Positions 47,836-60,200 of a stretch of 64,000 nucleotides of DNA are shown piece after piece. Every line of letters begins with the position of its first letter. Within the stretch, counting starts at the first letter, position 1. The position numbers and the translations under genes are program-made. This stretch comes from Bromus sterilis. Lineage: Eukaryota > Streptophyta > Magnoliopsida > Poales > Poaceae. The stretch is from contig OX465598.1 of NCBI GenBank assembly GCA_950022295.1, positions 90,310,001 to 90,374,000 on the forward strand. Direction: 5' to 3'. A model generated the notes under the pieces. That model did no database searches, was not told the DNA's origin, and worked only from the letters and a program-made list of their open reading frames with translations.

Positions 47836-50800
47836 TGTAACACCCCCAGTGTCATGCTACTGTAAACTATTTGTTAGTGTCTAGTCCCAGTGATTAGCAA
47901 GCACTAATCACCTTGATCATGCCCAAGTCCAAATCCAAACTCAAAAGAAATTACAAAAGTAAAGTGGAAAATAAAGTTCACCCAAAAATCTTGCAAACAA
48001 TTTTTTAAATTGCACATTAATCAGTAGATCAAAGTAATATGTGCATTGGAATTTATTGAGCTCTAAAATAAATCAAACAAATAGAAACAGTAGCCCAAAG
48101 CCCCATTTAATTAGTTGCAGTTGTAAAATAAATAGCAAATCATTTTTAATAATCATCAAACTTTTTGTGGCATCACCTTATAGTGTAATACTAATATAGC
48201 AACCAGTTTTACATTTTTTAATTCAAATTCTAGAGCAATAAAAGATAAAATAGAAAAGAAAAACCTGAAAAGGGAAATAAAACAAAAATCCTATACTAAG
48301 CGTGGGGCACATGCCACCTAGCTAGCCAAGGGCCCAACCCACCCCAGCCCACTCCCCCTCTCCTCCTCTCCCCCTCACTGTTGCCCCGACCCAGGCCATG
48401 GCGACCGTGCACCCGACGCGCGCGTCGTCGCCATCGGACCAGCTCGCGCCCCCTGTGTCGCTATAGTGTCGGTGAGGTAGATAAGAACGAGCCCTGCCCC
48501 GTGGACGCTCCAGATATTTTCCCTTCCCCCTCCTAGCCTCTCCTCCTTCCTTCGCGGGACGCCGGTGAGCTTCTGTCGCCGCCACTTGTGAGCCACCGCG
48601 GCCAACGAGCCTCCCAGTCCGAATCAAGGTGTCTGGAAGATGCACCGTGGTTGTCCACGTCCTCTCCGTGCATCGAATTGAGCTCGGACACAACGCCTCG
48701 CCGGAATCGGGCCTGCATCCCCGCCACGGCCGCCGGCCGCCGGTGTCAAATTCGTCGCCGCCCGTACCTCTCCGGCCCCCTCGAGCTTCCTCTCATCCCC
48801 GCTGTGACCTCCTCGACGTTTTCCCCGATTTGCGCTCGCTATACGGTCGTAGGTCGCCGTCCCCGCGAGCATACGCTCCGGCCGCCGCGAGTAGTCGTCG
48901 CCGTCGAAGCTATATGTCACGCCGCCCACTTTTACTTACGCCAGTGGGCGCGCGGCCTCGTGCCCATCCAATTCATGCCCGAGGCTGGCCAAACGGTGGC
49001 CGGGGACGCCCTCCCGTGTGCCTCGCCGCTGTCCAGTAGGTCGCCGCCGCCCGCTGCTCGCCGTGGCTCCCGGTGGGCGCGTGCTGATGTGGCCGGCGCG
49101 CCGACCGCCTTGGCCGCCTCGCCACGCGCGCCTCGTCCCGCTGCCCTCCATGGTTCCTCCGCCCCAGCTCGCCGGAGTGGCCGACGGCCTCGCCATGCTC
49201 CCCCGCCGGCGTCGGCGCGACCTGGCTCAGGCCAGTGGGTTATTCCACTGAACCATGGGGCCCGCTGGGTTAGTTAATCCCATGATTAGAGCTAATCCAC
49301 TGTTATAAATTAAACCCCCCATGGTGTGCCTATGATAGTGGGCCTAACCCTTTTATTTTAATTAACCAAAGGTTTAAGTTAAAAGAAACACCCCCCTGAG
49401 AGACTGACATGTGGGCCCTAGCACTTAAAATAAACACTGGTTTAATTAACTAGATTAATTAGGTGTCTCTCTGACATGTGGGACCCTTCTGTCAGTTAGT
49501 TAAATTAAATAGGTTTATTAGCTGTGTGTATGACTTGTAGGTCCCACCTGTCAGTACTGTTTGGATAAGGATTTGGATAAGGCTGGAATTAAAACAATAA
49601 AAGAAATTCCAGAAATCTATTTAATTGATTTAAACTTTGAAAATCAATATCTTTTAAACCGTAGCTCCAATGAAAATATTTTATACATGAAAATTGATCA
49701 GAAAAATATAACGAATGCAAATACGCTACCCACATACCCACCGCACCCGTCTAACATACCGAACCCGAGACTTTCCCCCTTCGAATCGTCTGTCCGGTAA
49801 TTGCCCAGAACCGGTAAAACTTTCCGGATGAAATTGTACTGAACACGAAAGTTGTTTAGAATGGATCAACTAACACGGATACACCTTTCATATGCTTGTC
49901 AGTTTTCCACGACACCTCCGGCATGGTACCTGCCCCCTCCGGACACCCTGTCCGGTAATCACCCGTAGTCGGTATTTCATCCCCGGATGAATTCCCGCTC
50001 CGAGCAACGTGCATTGCACTGCGTTAGAACCCCCGTTAGCATTTCATCTGTCATGTCATTCATCTGTTTGCTATGATTGCTTTGTATTTACTGTTTCTCC
50101 CCCCCTTTATTCTCCGGTAGACCCCGCTGCTACCTCCGACTACACTGCTGCCGGGTACGACTACTTCGTCGACGACCCTACCCCTACCGTCGAGCTTCCA
50201 GGCAAGCAGAGCAATTCTCTTTCCCAGATATCGCCTATATTTTCCGTACATTTCTTGCACTAGGCATGGTTACTGTTGCTGCTACGATTACAATCCTATT
50301 CAATTGCATAGCCTATTTTTGTTACCCCTTGATGTACCTTCCTTTATCCTATGCTGCCTATTATAATTATGCATTATTCAGCCGTGAGCCCTGCGCATTG
50401 TTAGCTAGGATTAGTCAGCGGGCCGTGATCGCTCTTTGAGTGAACACGGATACGATATATTAACTGTAACAGGTACGGTACAATGCAGACACCGCCTGAG
50501 GTCCCCTAGCTCGGCTCTGCTGAGCCACCATCAAGTGTGAGCTATCGAGGAGTAATCCTCGTACCTCCACTTGTTGTTGACTCTGTATAGCCGCTCTAGG
50601 TACTTGAGAACGGTTGTCCTTAAGGTAAGAAGTCGGGCGGTCCAACGGTGCCCCCGAGCGGTATTGCGTCGGGAACGACAGGGAGGGTACGACCGACGTT
50701 ACTGGTGTGCTTGGCCCCTGTTCGTATCTCGCGAGAGTTACCAAAAACCACGAAAGTCGAGCTCTACCCAGAGCACACGCGAGACAAGGTAAGGAGACGG

Positions 50801-51253
50801 TTCACCTTGTTGGTAACCGTAGAGACTTGGTGGGACGACAGGGTAGGCACCGATGTACTGGTGGTCTTGACTGCTGTCGTTGACCGCGGGTCAGTTAAGT
50901 CAATGCAACGATAACGGTTGTCACGCAGGTTAATGAAAATGCTAAATGGTTCGACGAATGTCTTGAGTAGCCTTTTGGCTTGTACGCACTACCTACACGT
51001 GGGATAAGGAGTGTGGGCTCCCCTGCATCGTAGTCTCGTTCGAGGGTCTTCAGACGTCAGCAGTATCGCGGGATGATTGCTAGGAAGTGGTGTTATCTTC
51101 TCTTGATCGAGCGGTGTATTTGTATTTGCTTCACCGGCCAGTCACGCACCGTGCAGGAGTACGTTCGGGTTAGGGTCCAAAGCCCGGCGTACATAGGATA
51201 TAGTCCGGCGGATAACCTCTCTGTTGATTGCCGAAGGATGGGCTCTTTGTGTC
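47836..51253 (+). repeat. 3' LTR of F, truncated
   Basis: 3418 bp matching the 5' LTR up to CTTTGTGTC; about the last 960 bp are missing. Confidence 0.8.
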
Positions 51254-51301
51254 ATGTTGCTGTTGACCATTTTATGATTGCCGAAGGATGTTCATGGTAC
51301 A
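51254..51301. other. 48 bp filler joining F to H
   Basis: Contains exact copies of nearby sequence: CATGTTGCTG (also 51681-51690), TTGACCATTTTA (also 51321-51332) and TGATTGCCGAAGGATG (also 51225-51240). Typical of synthesis-dependent end joining. Confidence 0.75.
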
Positions 51302-53698
51302 ATGCAGTTTGTTTCTATGTTTGACCATTTTAAAATGGGTGAACAGTAGCAAACATGCATATGGATCCTTTTCAAATTCAAATTTGGAGTGATTTTGCAA
51401 TTGACTTTGCAACACACTTAATTTGAATGGTTTCATCCACACATCAGAGACATTACTTGAACTATACCACATCACGTCATGATCAACATTTTCAAATGAA
51501 CTTTCATGCATTCAAATGCATTTGAAATTCATTGATAAATCAAATGGAGTTTGAATTTGCAATTCAATTGCAATATACTCCTTTTAAATGGAATGCTCAA
51601 CACATCAGTACCATGAACATCACCATTACAATCTTATTCATGTGATTGTGCATTGTACATTATGTTGATCCTATGATTGTCATGTTGCTGATAGAAGTGG
51701 AGCCGGAAACCGAGATCACCCCCTTCGTTGAAGACCCCGTGACTGATCCTCGTCAGCAAGGCAAGCAAACCCCCATTGATCATGTCGATAAAATCCCACT
51801 TCCCTCTCATGTCTCGCTTATGCATTGTTTAGGATGATCACTATGATAACGTTTCTACCTCATAGTTGAACCCATATCCTTTCCATGACCTATCATCTTG
51901 TCACAGTAGTAAGCAAACCACAATCCTAGAAGATGTAGGAGTTGGTTGATATCATGTGGCCCCTGTAACTGTTACTGCTTATTGCATGCTTAGTGTTACA
52001 AGAGGTTGCTTTTGATGTGAGTCGGGATGATGGTAAACATGGTGTTGATGAAAGTGAAATGTGTTGGTGAATCTACCCTAATACAAGGTGAACGATGAGA
52101 GGCTGTGTAGGAGTACACAGTGGGTTGTCTCGTTGAACACCGCATTAAGTCCGAGTTCTTGTGTAGTGATGCAAGAAGAAGAGTACAATCACACATTGGG
52201 CTCACTGACCCCTCTCATCCTAGTACCTCACCCCGTTCGAACCCCAAGAGTCGCAGTAGTTCGGAGTTCTGGTAGGTCTGTGGCACGGTCTGCGAAGTGG
52301 ATGAACGGATTTTCAAGACCGGCTTGGGACCCTGCACACATCGTTTGAGGCTGTACTGGAACCTCGGCCGGACTTCCATACGGATCCCCCTCAGATAGGC
52401 GACTCTCTGGACTAGAACGGAGCTGTGGGCGAAGTGTTGTGGTGGCATCCTCGCTGTCACCTCTTGAACGGTGACATGCAAAAGGCGGTAAATGATGACA
52501 CGTGTGTGTAGCGGTACACCCCTGCAGGGTTAACAAAACTATTCGAATAGCCGTGTCCGCGGTTAAGGACTGCTTGGAAAGCTTAGCTTGATTATTAGAC
52601 AACTTGAACTGGATACTTCTAAAATACACCAAGATAAGTGTGAGTGCTATGGCGTGCTTTCTCGTGGGGAAGTCGAGGAAGTAACCATAGTGGTGTAATT
52701 GGTTGAAGAGATGTAGTGGACTCGTGTACGATTCTTACCTCCAGTCTGGTACTCGTATTTCAGGACTAGCCAAGTCAAAGCTGGCACTTCTGCAAGTGAA
52801 ACCCCACCTCCCTTTACCTTGATACATGTGCATGAGTAGTATAGCTCCTATGTAAGTCTTGCTGAGTACGATTTTGTACTCACGTTTGATTAATCTATGT
52901 TTTAGATGAACCCACCGACCCCGATGGTGACTTCTACCCGAAGCTCGAAGAATGAAGACTCAGACCAAGACCAAGCTAGTGTAGTACCAGTCAGACGACT
53001 GGTTCCCTCGTGGAGGGCTTGTTTTTAGATAAGGCTTCTCTAAGCCATTTGTTAAACTTGTCTGTACTCAGACCTACTTTGCTTCCGCTTGTCTGTTGTA
53101 ATGTTGGATCACATGCTTGTGATCTCTGTGTGCACTCTGTAAGAGTTATCAATAAAGTATATACTTTGTAGAGAATTGCAATGATACCTGTTGTTCATAC
53201 AAGGCATGTGTGCTGCGTGTATGTTTATAACATGCATGTCTTAGTATGGGTTTTCGAGACCTTAGTTGTGATCTGGCTGGCGGTCTTTTATACACCAAGT
53301 GGCCCTTAGATGTGCGCCGCTTGGGGCATCGCGATGCGATTGTTCGAGACTCTGTCTCGTGCACACTTTGATGTATGATCGAGCCCGCCCTAGACCCCGA
53401 CTAAGTGATCGGGCTGGAGTAAGTCTATGTAAGGGTTATAATACAATCGATAGTATGGTTGAGGCGACTTGTCTATGAGTATGGGAGTTCACCACCCATA
53501 TCATTTATACTTGTGTGCGGACGATGAGGACCCATTTCAGTTGATCATCCGGCCTGGATGGGATGCCCCTCACGTTCGATGCTTTCCGAGAACGTTCTGT
53601 GCTTGGCCTTGTCTTCTTAGACAAGTGGGTACGGTTCTCGGCTCTCCATATGATTGTGTTGTAGCGAGGCTTGCATACGCTAACCCCGGGTCCCGACA
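51302..53698 (+). repeat. 5' LTR of H, truncated
   Basis: Matches 58766-61161; the first about 1.5 kb are missing. Confidence 0.85.
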
Positions 53699-53702
53699 GA
53701 CT

Positions 53703-53713
53703 TGGTATCAGAG
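53703..53713 (+). promoter_or_regulatory. Primer-binding site for initiator tRNA-Met, element H
   Basis: TGGTATCAGAG lies 4 nt after the LTR end GGGTCCCGACA. Confidence 0.85.
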
Positions 53714-54369
53714 AAGGACTGACTGTAGGATTATCAGCCTTGGCCGAAGTCGAGTCTAGCCTTCTATAGTTCTATAGTTACTCTGGGTATATAAGGGAAC
53801 AACGTAAGGCTTCTTTTTCTCCTTACCCTCATCGTTCTGAGTTCTGAGTCACCCTCATCTTATTCTATGGGAAGATAGGACTAGGCTCACCTCTGTCTGA
53901 TTAGAACATCTCGTTGTTTGCTTCCTTGTAGCCGTAGGAAAGTTGTGTCCGGTTTTCCTAGCATTGTTGTAATGCTGATTTCTTACATCGTATTATGTAA
54001 GTGCTGTTTCTACATTGCAAGAAAAGACATTTCTTACAATTACGACCGTTATGCTGTCCGATTCATTCCAGGTTTCTTCATAATCTGATGCATTTGCAAA
54101 AATCCTTCTCCCCCTTTCGGTTGTCTTTCCAGAAGAACTTCTAGGTGGCATGCCCGACAGTTCCATAGAGTTTGATGTAGGTTTTCTTCTAGAAACCTAT
54201 AGTGTTTCATTTGCAGTTCTTTCTCCCTCTTTAGATGTCTTCTAGCCAGAAGAACCACACTAACCATCGTGTTGGGGTACTTTGCTACTCTGACATATCT
54301 GTTGTAGCCCCTAGTAAACCTTGGTCATCCTCTAGGAAGCTATCCAGAGATCCAACCCCTTAAACCTAG
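53714..54369 (+). other. Leader of H with gag and protease deleted
   Basis: After a leader block shared with F there is about 600 bp without a coding frame. Gag and protease of chromoviruses normally occupy more than 1.5 kb here. A TAG at 54367-54369 closes the frame just before the RT. Confidence 0.6.
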
Positions 54370-55344
54370 CCACCCGACAGATGTGTAGAGTTCATAGTGG
54401 ATCTTGCCCCAGGAACCGCACCAATTTCCAGACGCCCATACAAAATGGCCCCACGTGAGTTAGCTGAGCTTAAAACCCAACTGGAAGATTTGTTGGAAAA
54501 AGGCTTCATCCGCCCTAGCTCATCGCCACGAGGTTGCCCCGTTCTGTTCGTAACGAAGAAAGATGGAACAGAAAGGATGTGCGTAGACTATCGCCCGCTA
54601 AATTTAGCGACGATAAAGAACAAGGACCCACTGCCCAGGATCAATGATCTTTATGATCAACTTGCAGGATCCTCTGTCTTCTCCAAGATGGATTTGAGAT
54701 TAGGGTATCATCAAATCAAAATCCGAAACGAGGACATCCCAAAAACGACTTTCACTACTCGTTATGGTCTTTACGAGTACACCGTCATGTCCTTTGGTTT
54801 AACCAATGCCCCCGCCACTTTCTCACGCATGATGAATTCGATCTTCATGGAGTACCTAGATAAATTTGTTGTAGTTTATCTTGTTGACATTCTCATCTAC
54901 TCGAAGAACGAAGAAGAACATGCCGAACACCTAAGGCTGGTATTGATGAAACTTAGAGAGCATCGCCTGTATGCTAAATTCTCCAAGTGTGAATTTTGGC
55001 TACCAGAAGTGACCTACTTAGGCCACGTGATTTCTGCAAAAGGCATTGCTGTGAATCCCGAGAGAGTTCAGGCCGTCCTTGACTGGACTCCACCTGAATC
55101 GGTTAAGCAAGTTAGGAGTTTTCTTGGCCTAGCCAGCTATTGCCGTCGCTTCGTCGAGAACTTCTCTAAAGTTGCAAAGCCTCTTACTGAACTCCTCAAG
55201 AAGGATAAGAAATTCCAATGGACTCCCAAGTGCGAGGAAAGCTTTCAAGAGCTAAAAAGAAGATTGACTTCTGCACCCGTACTTGCACCTCCAGACACCA
55301 AAAAGGATTTCGAGATCTTTTGTGACGCCTCACGCAAGGGTTAG
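54370..55344 (+). pseudogene. Reverse transcriptase and start of RNase H, chromovirus H
   Basis: RNA-dependent DNA polymerase that would copy element RNA into cDNA. The frame opens PPDRCVEF. RT blocks are FVTKKDGTERMCVDYRPLN, SKMDLRLGYHQIKI, YTVMSFGLTNAPATFSRMM and FVVVYLVDILIYSK, then the thumb and connection (FLGLASYCRRFVENFSK). The catalytic YxDD box reads YLVD: the first of the two aspartates is Val (GTT at 54883-54885), which should abolish polymerisation. The frame ends at 55342-55344 because of a 1-nt deletion in the RNase H start (FEIFCDASRKG then stop). The lineage is clear from these motifs and the downstream chromodomain. Confidence 0.9.
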
Positions 55345-57269
55345 GATGCATACTTCTGAAAGATCGACATGTGGTAGCTTATGCTTCACGCTAGTTGCGG
55401 CCACATGAAGAGAACTATCCTACCCATGATCTTGAACTCGCTTCCGTAGTTCATGCCCTAACAACTTGGCGACATTACCTCCTTGGTAATCGTTGTGAGA
55501 TCTATTCCGACCACCAAAGCCTCAAATACATTTTCACCCAGCCATATCTTAATCTCAGGCAAAGACGCTGGATTGAGTTGATAAAAGATTACGACGTAGG
55601 AATTTCTTACACCCCAGGCAAAGCCAATGTCATGGCTGATGCACTAAGTCGTAAGTCGTATTGTAACAACCTCATGTTACAACAGTATCAACCACTTCTT
55701 CATGAGGAATTTCGCAAGCTCAATCTTGAGATTGTTCCTCATGGCTATCTTTCTACCTTGGTGGCGAAACCAACTCTTGAGGATCAAATCATAGTTGCCC
55801 AAAGGCGTGCACGAGGTGTTCGCCGGATCAAGGAGAACATTGTTAGCGGAGTTGCTAAATGTTTCTCCACAGATAGCAAGGGAACGGTATTCTTTGAAAA
55901 TCGTTTAGTAGTACCTAAGAATAGGGAACTAAGGCAACTCATCCTCAAAGAAGCCCATGACACACCCCTCTCGATTCATCCCGGTAGCACAAAAATGTAC
56001 CGAGATCTACGCCAGAGATTTTGGTGGACTAGGATGAAGAGAGACATTGCTCAGTTTGTTGCCGAATGTGATGTTTGTCGTCGCATTAAGGCAGAACATC
56101 AAAGACCTGCTGGTACACTTCAACCTTTGTCTATTCCAGAGTGGAAATGGGACAAAGTCGGTATGGACTTCATCACCGGCTTTCCGAAAACCCAGAAAGG
56201 AAATGATGCCATCTTCGTGGTCATTGACCGACTATCCAAAGTTGCTCACTTCCTTCCAGTTCGCGAGTCTATAACTGCTAGGCAGTTAGCGGACTTGTAT
56301 GTCTCTAGAATTGTATCCCTTCACGGTGTTCCTTTGGAAATCAATTCTGATCGTGGTAGCCTTTTCACCTCTAGATTTTGGGGAAGCTTTCAAAATGTTA
56401 TGGGAACTCATCTCTCCTTTAGTACAGCTTTCCATCCTCAGTCTAGTGGTCAAGTCAAAAGGGTTAACCAAATTCTTGAAGACATGCTCAGAGCTTGTGT
56501 TATCTCATTCGAAAAGAATTGGGAGAAGTCTCTTCCATTCGCCGAATTTTCTTATAACAATAGTTTTCAATCTAGTCTGAACATGGCTCCTTTTGAACTC
56601 CTATATGGACGACGATGTCGAACACCCCTAAACTGGTCAGAAACTGGTGAAAGACAATTCTTTGGACCGGACATGATCAAGGAAGCAGAAGAGCAAGTTC
56701 GCATTGTTCGTGATCAATTGAAAGCAGCCCAGTCTCGTCAGAAAAGCTACTATGATCGTCATCATAGGCAAGAAAGCTACAATCTGGATGAGAAGGCTTA
56801 CCTTCGGGTTACTCCTCTGAAGGGAACCCAAAGATTTGGTATCAAAGGCAAGTTGGCCCCACGTTACATCGGACCTTTCCGCATTCTTGCTAAACGTGGA
56901 GAAGTTGCCTACAAACTTGAACTACCCCCGCACCTTTCTCGAGTACATGATGTATTCCATGTGTCACAACTCAGGCATTGCTTCAAGGACCCCATCCGCG
57001 AAGTCGACCATGAAACGCTTGATCTCCAAGATGACCTTTCTTATCGAGAGTACCGTGTTCGTATTCTTGATTCAGCCAAGCGTGTCACTCGCCGAAAGAA
57101 GATCAAGTTTCTGAAAGTTCAGTGGTCACACCACTCTGAGAGAGAAGCCACGTGGGAAAGAGAAGACCGTCTCAGTGCTGAGTACCCCTCCTTCCTCCCA
57201 CAGACTTCTGAATCTCGGGACGAGATTCTTTTGAGTGGGGGCGAGTTATCAGAACCCCAACTAGGGTAA
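55345..57269 (+). pseudogene. RNase H, integrase and chromodomain, chromovirus H
   Basis: Continues the pol frame after the deletion; a TAG at 55392-55394 (probably from CAG) follows YASR. RNase H motifs are YSDHQSLKYIF and MADALSRK. The integrase has an HHCC zinc finger (about 55950-56090, ending CDVCRRIK) and catalytic Asp codons at 56166-56168 (GMDFITGF) and 56349-56351 (NSDRG). The third acidic residue is Lys (GQVKRVNQ, AAA at 56457-56459), so strand transfer should be lost. A GPY-type segment (PRYIGPFRIL) and a chromodomain (about 57030-57190, VQWSHHSEREATWE) end the protein. The stop lies 20 nt inside the 3' LTR. Confidence 0.9.
57232..57246 (+). promoter_or_regulatory. Polypurine tract of element H
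   Basis: GAGTGGGGGCGAG run before the LTR start at 57247, within the pol frame. Confidence 0.75.
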
Positions 57270-60200
57270 GTGCTAGGGTTCCTTGTGCCCTTAGCATCAT
57301 GCAAAAATTTCAAAAGAAATTCAAAAATGAGGAAAAGAAAAGCCCTGAGAAATTTATTTAAATGGCCAGACAAAAGTTGCTTCCAAAAATTACTCTGGTA
57401 TTTTTGAAAAGTCTTATAAATATGCATGATCACATATAAAGTGAAGTGGGTCCCACTGCATGCATCAAGATTTTTCAAATATTCCAAATAGGGCTTGGAA
57501 ATTAATTAAATACCCTATTTGATTTGAAATTCAAATTATTTGAATTTCAAAAATCTCCAAAACTTGGGAGTGGCTAGTGATGTGTCACATAAGTCCAAAT
57601 AAAAGTTTTGGGGGTTTTTATAAAATGTTTTGGTATTTTTTTATCATAACAAGCAAATGAAAGAAAAACAAAAACAGAAAGAAAAATAGAAAAGGCAAAA
57701 AGGCCAGCCCAGCCTACCTGGCCCACCTGGCCCAGCAGAGGCGGCCCAGCCCAAAGGGGCAGGGTCGTCTTCTCCACCAGGCCAGGCAGGCAGGTAGCTC
57801 GCCGGCGAGCCGGCATGGCTACCAGGCAGCTACCTGGTTGCCCCCCTGGACTTACCTGGCGACGTGGAGACGCCTGGAAGCCGCCATCCCTTTCCCCCTC
57901 CTCTCTGGAACTCCTCCCCCTCTCCCTTCGCCATTCTCGTCGCCGCCCGTAGCTCCTCGTCGCCGGCCTTCGTGTGTCTACGTGGCCACCGTGCCCCTCG
58001 AGCTGCGCCGAGCTGTCCAAGGAGATCCCCGCGGCCGTCTTTGTCTTCGCGCCCGGTCAATATGCGCCGAGAGGCTTCAACGGCGACGCCACCTCCAACA
58101 TTCCATCGCCGGCCGCCGCGATCTTCGTCGACGAATTTCGGCGCCACCAGTTCGTCCCCGGCCTCCTCGAGCCCACCGTCACGCTCCTGGTGAGCTAAGC
58201 TCCATTTTACCCTATCCAATGCCCCTCCCCGTGGCCTCCTTCGCCGTCGTCATTTTTCCAGTGCTCCGGCTGCCGCGGATCTTGACGCCGTCGAGGCCTC
58301 AGGCCTCCCTTGAGTGCCCTGAAGGCTCTAGGAGACGCGGTCGAGCGAGGGCTTCCGTTTGGAACCCCCAGCTCCCGCTCCCGTGCCCTCTGTTCGAGCG
58401 CCGCCGTGCGCTGAGGTCGCCGCCGGTTAACCGCCGGTGGGCGGTTTATATTAGGAGTTAATCCCTCCCCTAATCCCCTGTTGCACCCACTGACAGTGGC
58501 CCCCACCCCCTAATCTAATCAGGATTTAAACTTAAACCACGGGATTAACCCCTGAGAGACTGACATGGGGTCCCCAACAGTCAGACCCCCCCCCCACGTC
58601 AGCATGACCTCATGCTGACGCAATAAGTCTTTTTTCCTTTTTAAAAGAATTCCAGAAATTACAGAAAATGGCCAAAACTTCAATAAATCATAACTAATTC
58701 ATTTTAACTCCAAATTGGACAAATAATATGTCTAAAATTATCAGAAAAATACAAGGATTATGAATATGCAATTTGTTTCTATGTTTGACCATTTTAAAAT
58801 GGGTGAACAGTAGCAAACATGCATATGGATCCTTTCCAAATTAAAATTTGGAGTGATTTTGCAATTGACTTTGCAACACACTTAATTTGAATGGTTTCAT
58901 CCACACATCAGAGACATTACTTCAACTATACCACATCACTTCATGATCAACATTTTCAAATGAACTTTCATGCATTCAAATGCATTTGAAATTCATCGAT
59001 AAATCAAATGGAGTTTGAATTTGCAATTCAATTGCAATATACTCCTTTTAAATGGAATGCTCAACACATCAGTACCATGAACATCACCATTAATCTTATG
59101 ATTGTGATTGTGCATTGTACATTATGTTGATCCTATGATTGTCATGTTGCTGATAGAAGTGGAGCCGGAAACCGAGATCACCCCCTTCGTTGAAGACCCC
59201 GTGACTGATCCTCGTCAGCAAGGCAAGCAAACCCCCATTGATCATGTAGATAAAATCCCACTTCCCTCTCATGTCTCTCTTATGCATTGTTTAGGATGAT
59301 CACTATGATAACGTTTCTACCGCATAGTTGAACCCATATCCTTTGCATGACCTATCATCTTGTCATAGTAGTAAGCAAACCACAATCCTAGCAGATGTAG
59401 GAGTTGGTTGATATCATGTGGCCCCTGTAACTGTTACTGCTTATTGCATGCTTAGTGTTACAAGAGGTTGCTTTTGATGTGAGTCGGGATGATGGTAAAC
59501 ATGGTGTTGATGAAAGTGAAATGTGTTGGTGAATCTACCCTAATACAAGGTGAACGATGAGAGGCTGTGTAGGAGTACACAGTGGGTTGTCTCGTTGAAC
59601 ACCGCCTTAAGTCCGAGTTCTTGTGTAGTGATCCAAGAAGAAGAGTACAACCACACATTGGGCTCACTGACCCCTCTCATCCTAGTACCTCACCCCGTTC
59701 GAACCCCAAGAGTCGCAGTAGTTCGGAGTTCTGGTAGGGCTGTGGCACGGTCTGTGAAGTGGATGAACGGATTTTCAAGACCGACTTGGGACCCTGCACA
59801 CATCGTTTGAGGCTGTACTGGAACCTCGGCCGGACTTCCATACGGATCCCCCTCAGATAGGCGACTCTCTGGACTAGAACGGAGCTGTGGGCGAAGTGTT
59901 GTGGTGGCATCCTCGCTGTCACCTCTTGAACGGTGACATGCAAAAGGCGGTAAATGATGACACCGTGTGTGTAGCGGTACACCCCTGCAGGGTTAACAAA
60001 ACTATTCGAATAGCCGTGTCCGCGGTTAAGGACTGCTTGGAAAGCTTAGCTTGATTATTAGACAACTTGAACTGGATACTTCTAAAATACACCAAGATAA
60101 GTGTGAGTGCTATGGCGTGCTTTCTCGTGGGGAAGTCGAGGAAGTAACCATAGTGGTGTAATTGGTTGAAGAGATGTAGTGGACTCGTGTACGATTCTTA

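Larger units (their letters stand above)
36310..51253 (+). mobile_element. Element F: LARD-like (Sukkula-type) retrotransposon, 3' LTR truncated
   Basis: The 5' LTR is 36310-45085 (4381 bp once solo LTR G is removed). The PBS is at 45089, the internal domain is 45086-47835 with no coding capacity, the PPT is at 47823-47835, and the 3' LTR runs from 47836 to about 51253 where it is cut. LTRs longer than the core and a non-coding core are the definition of LARDs. Size and structure resemble barley Sukkula, known from the literature, but the name is not confirmed here. Confidence 0.75.

Noticed and set aside
48588..49277. 229-codon open frame in the 3' LTR of F
   Set aside because: Same GC-rich LTR block; frame differs between LTR copies and the translation has no domain.
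57838..58461. 207-codon open frame inside the H LTR
   Set aside because: Several frames are open on both strands in the same GC-rich block. One frame near 58198 ends at a GTGAGC donor-like site, but I have no evidence of coding.
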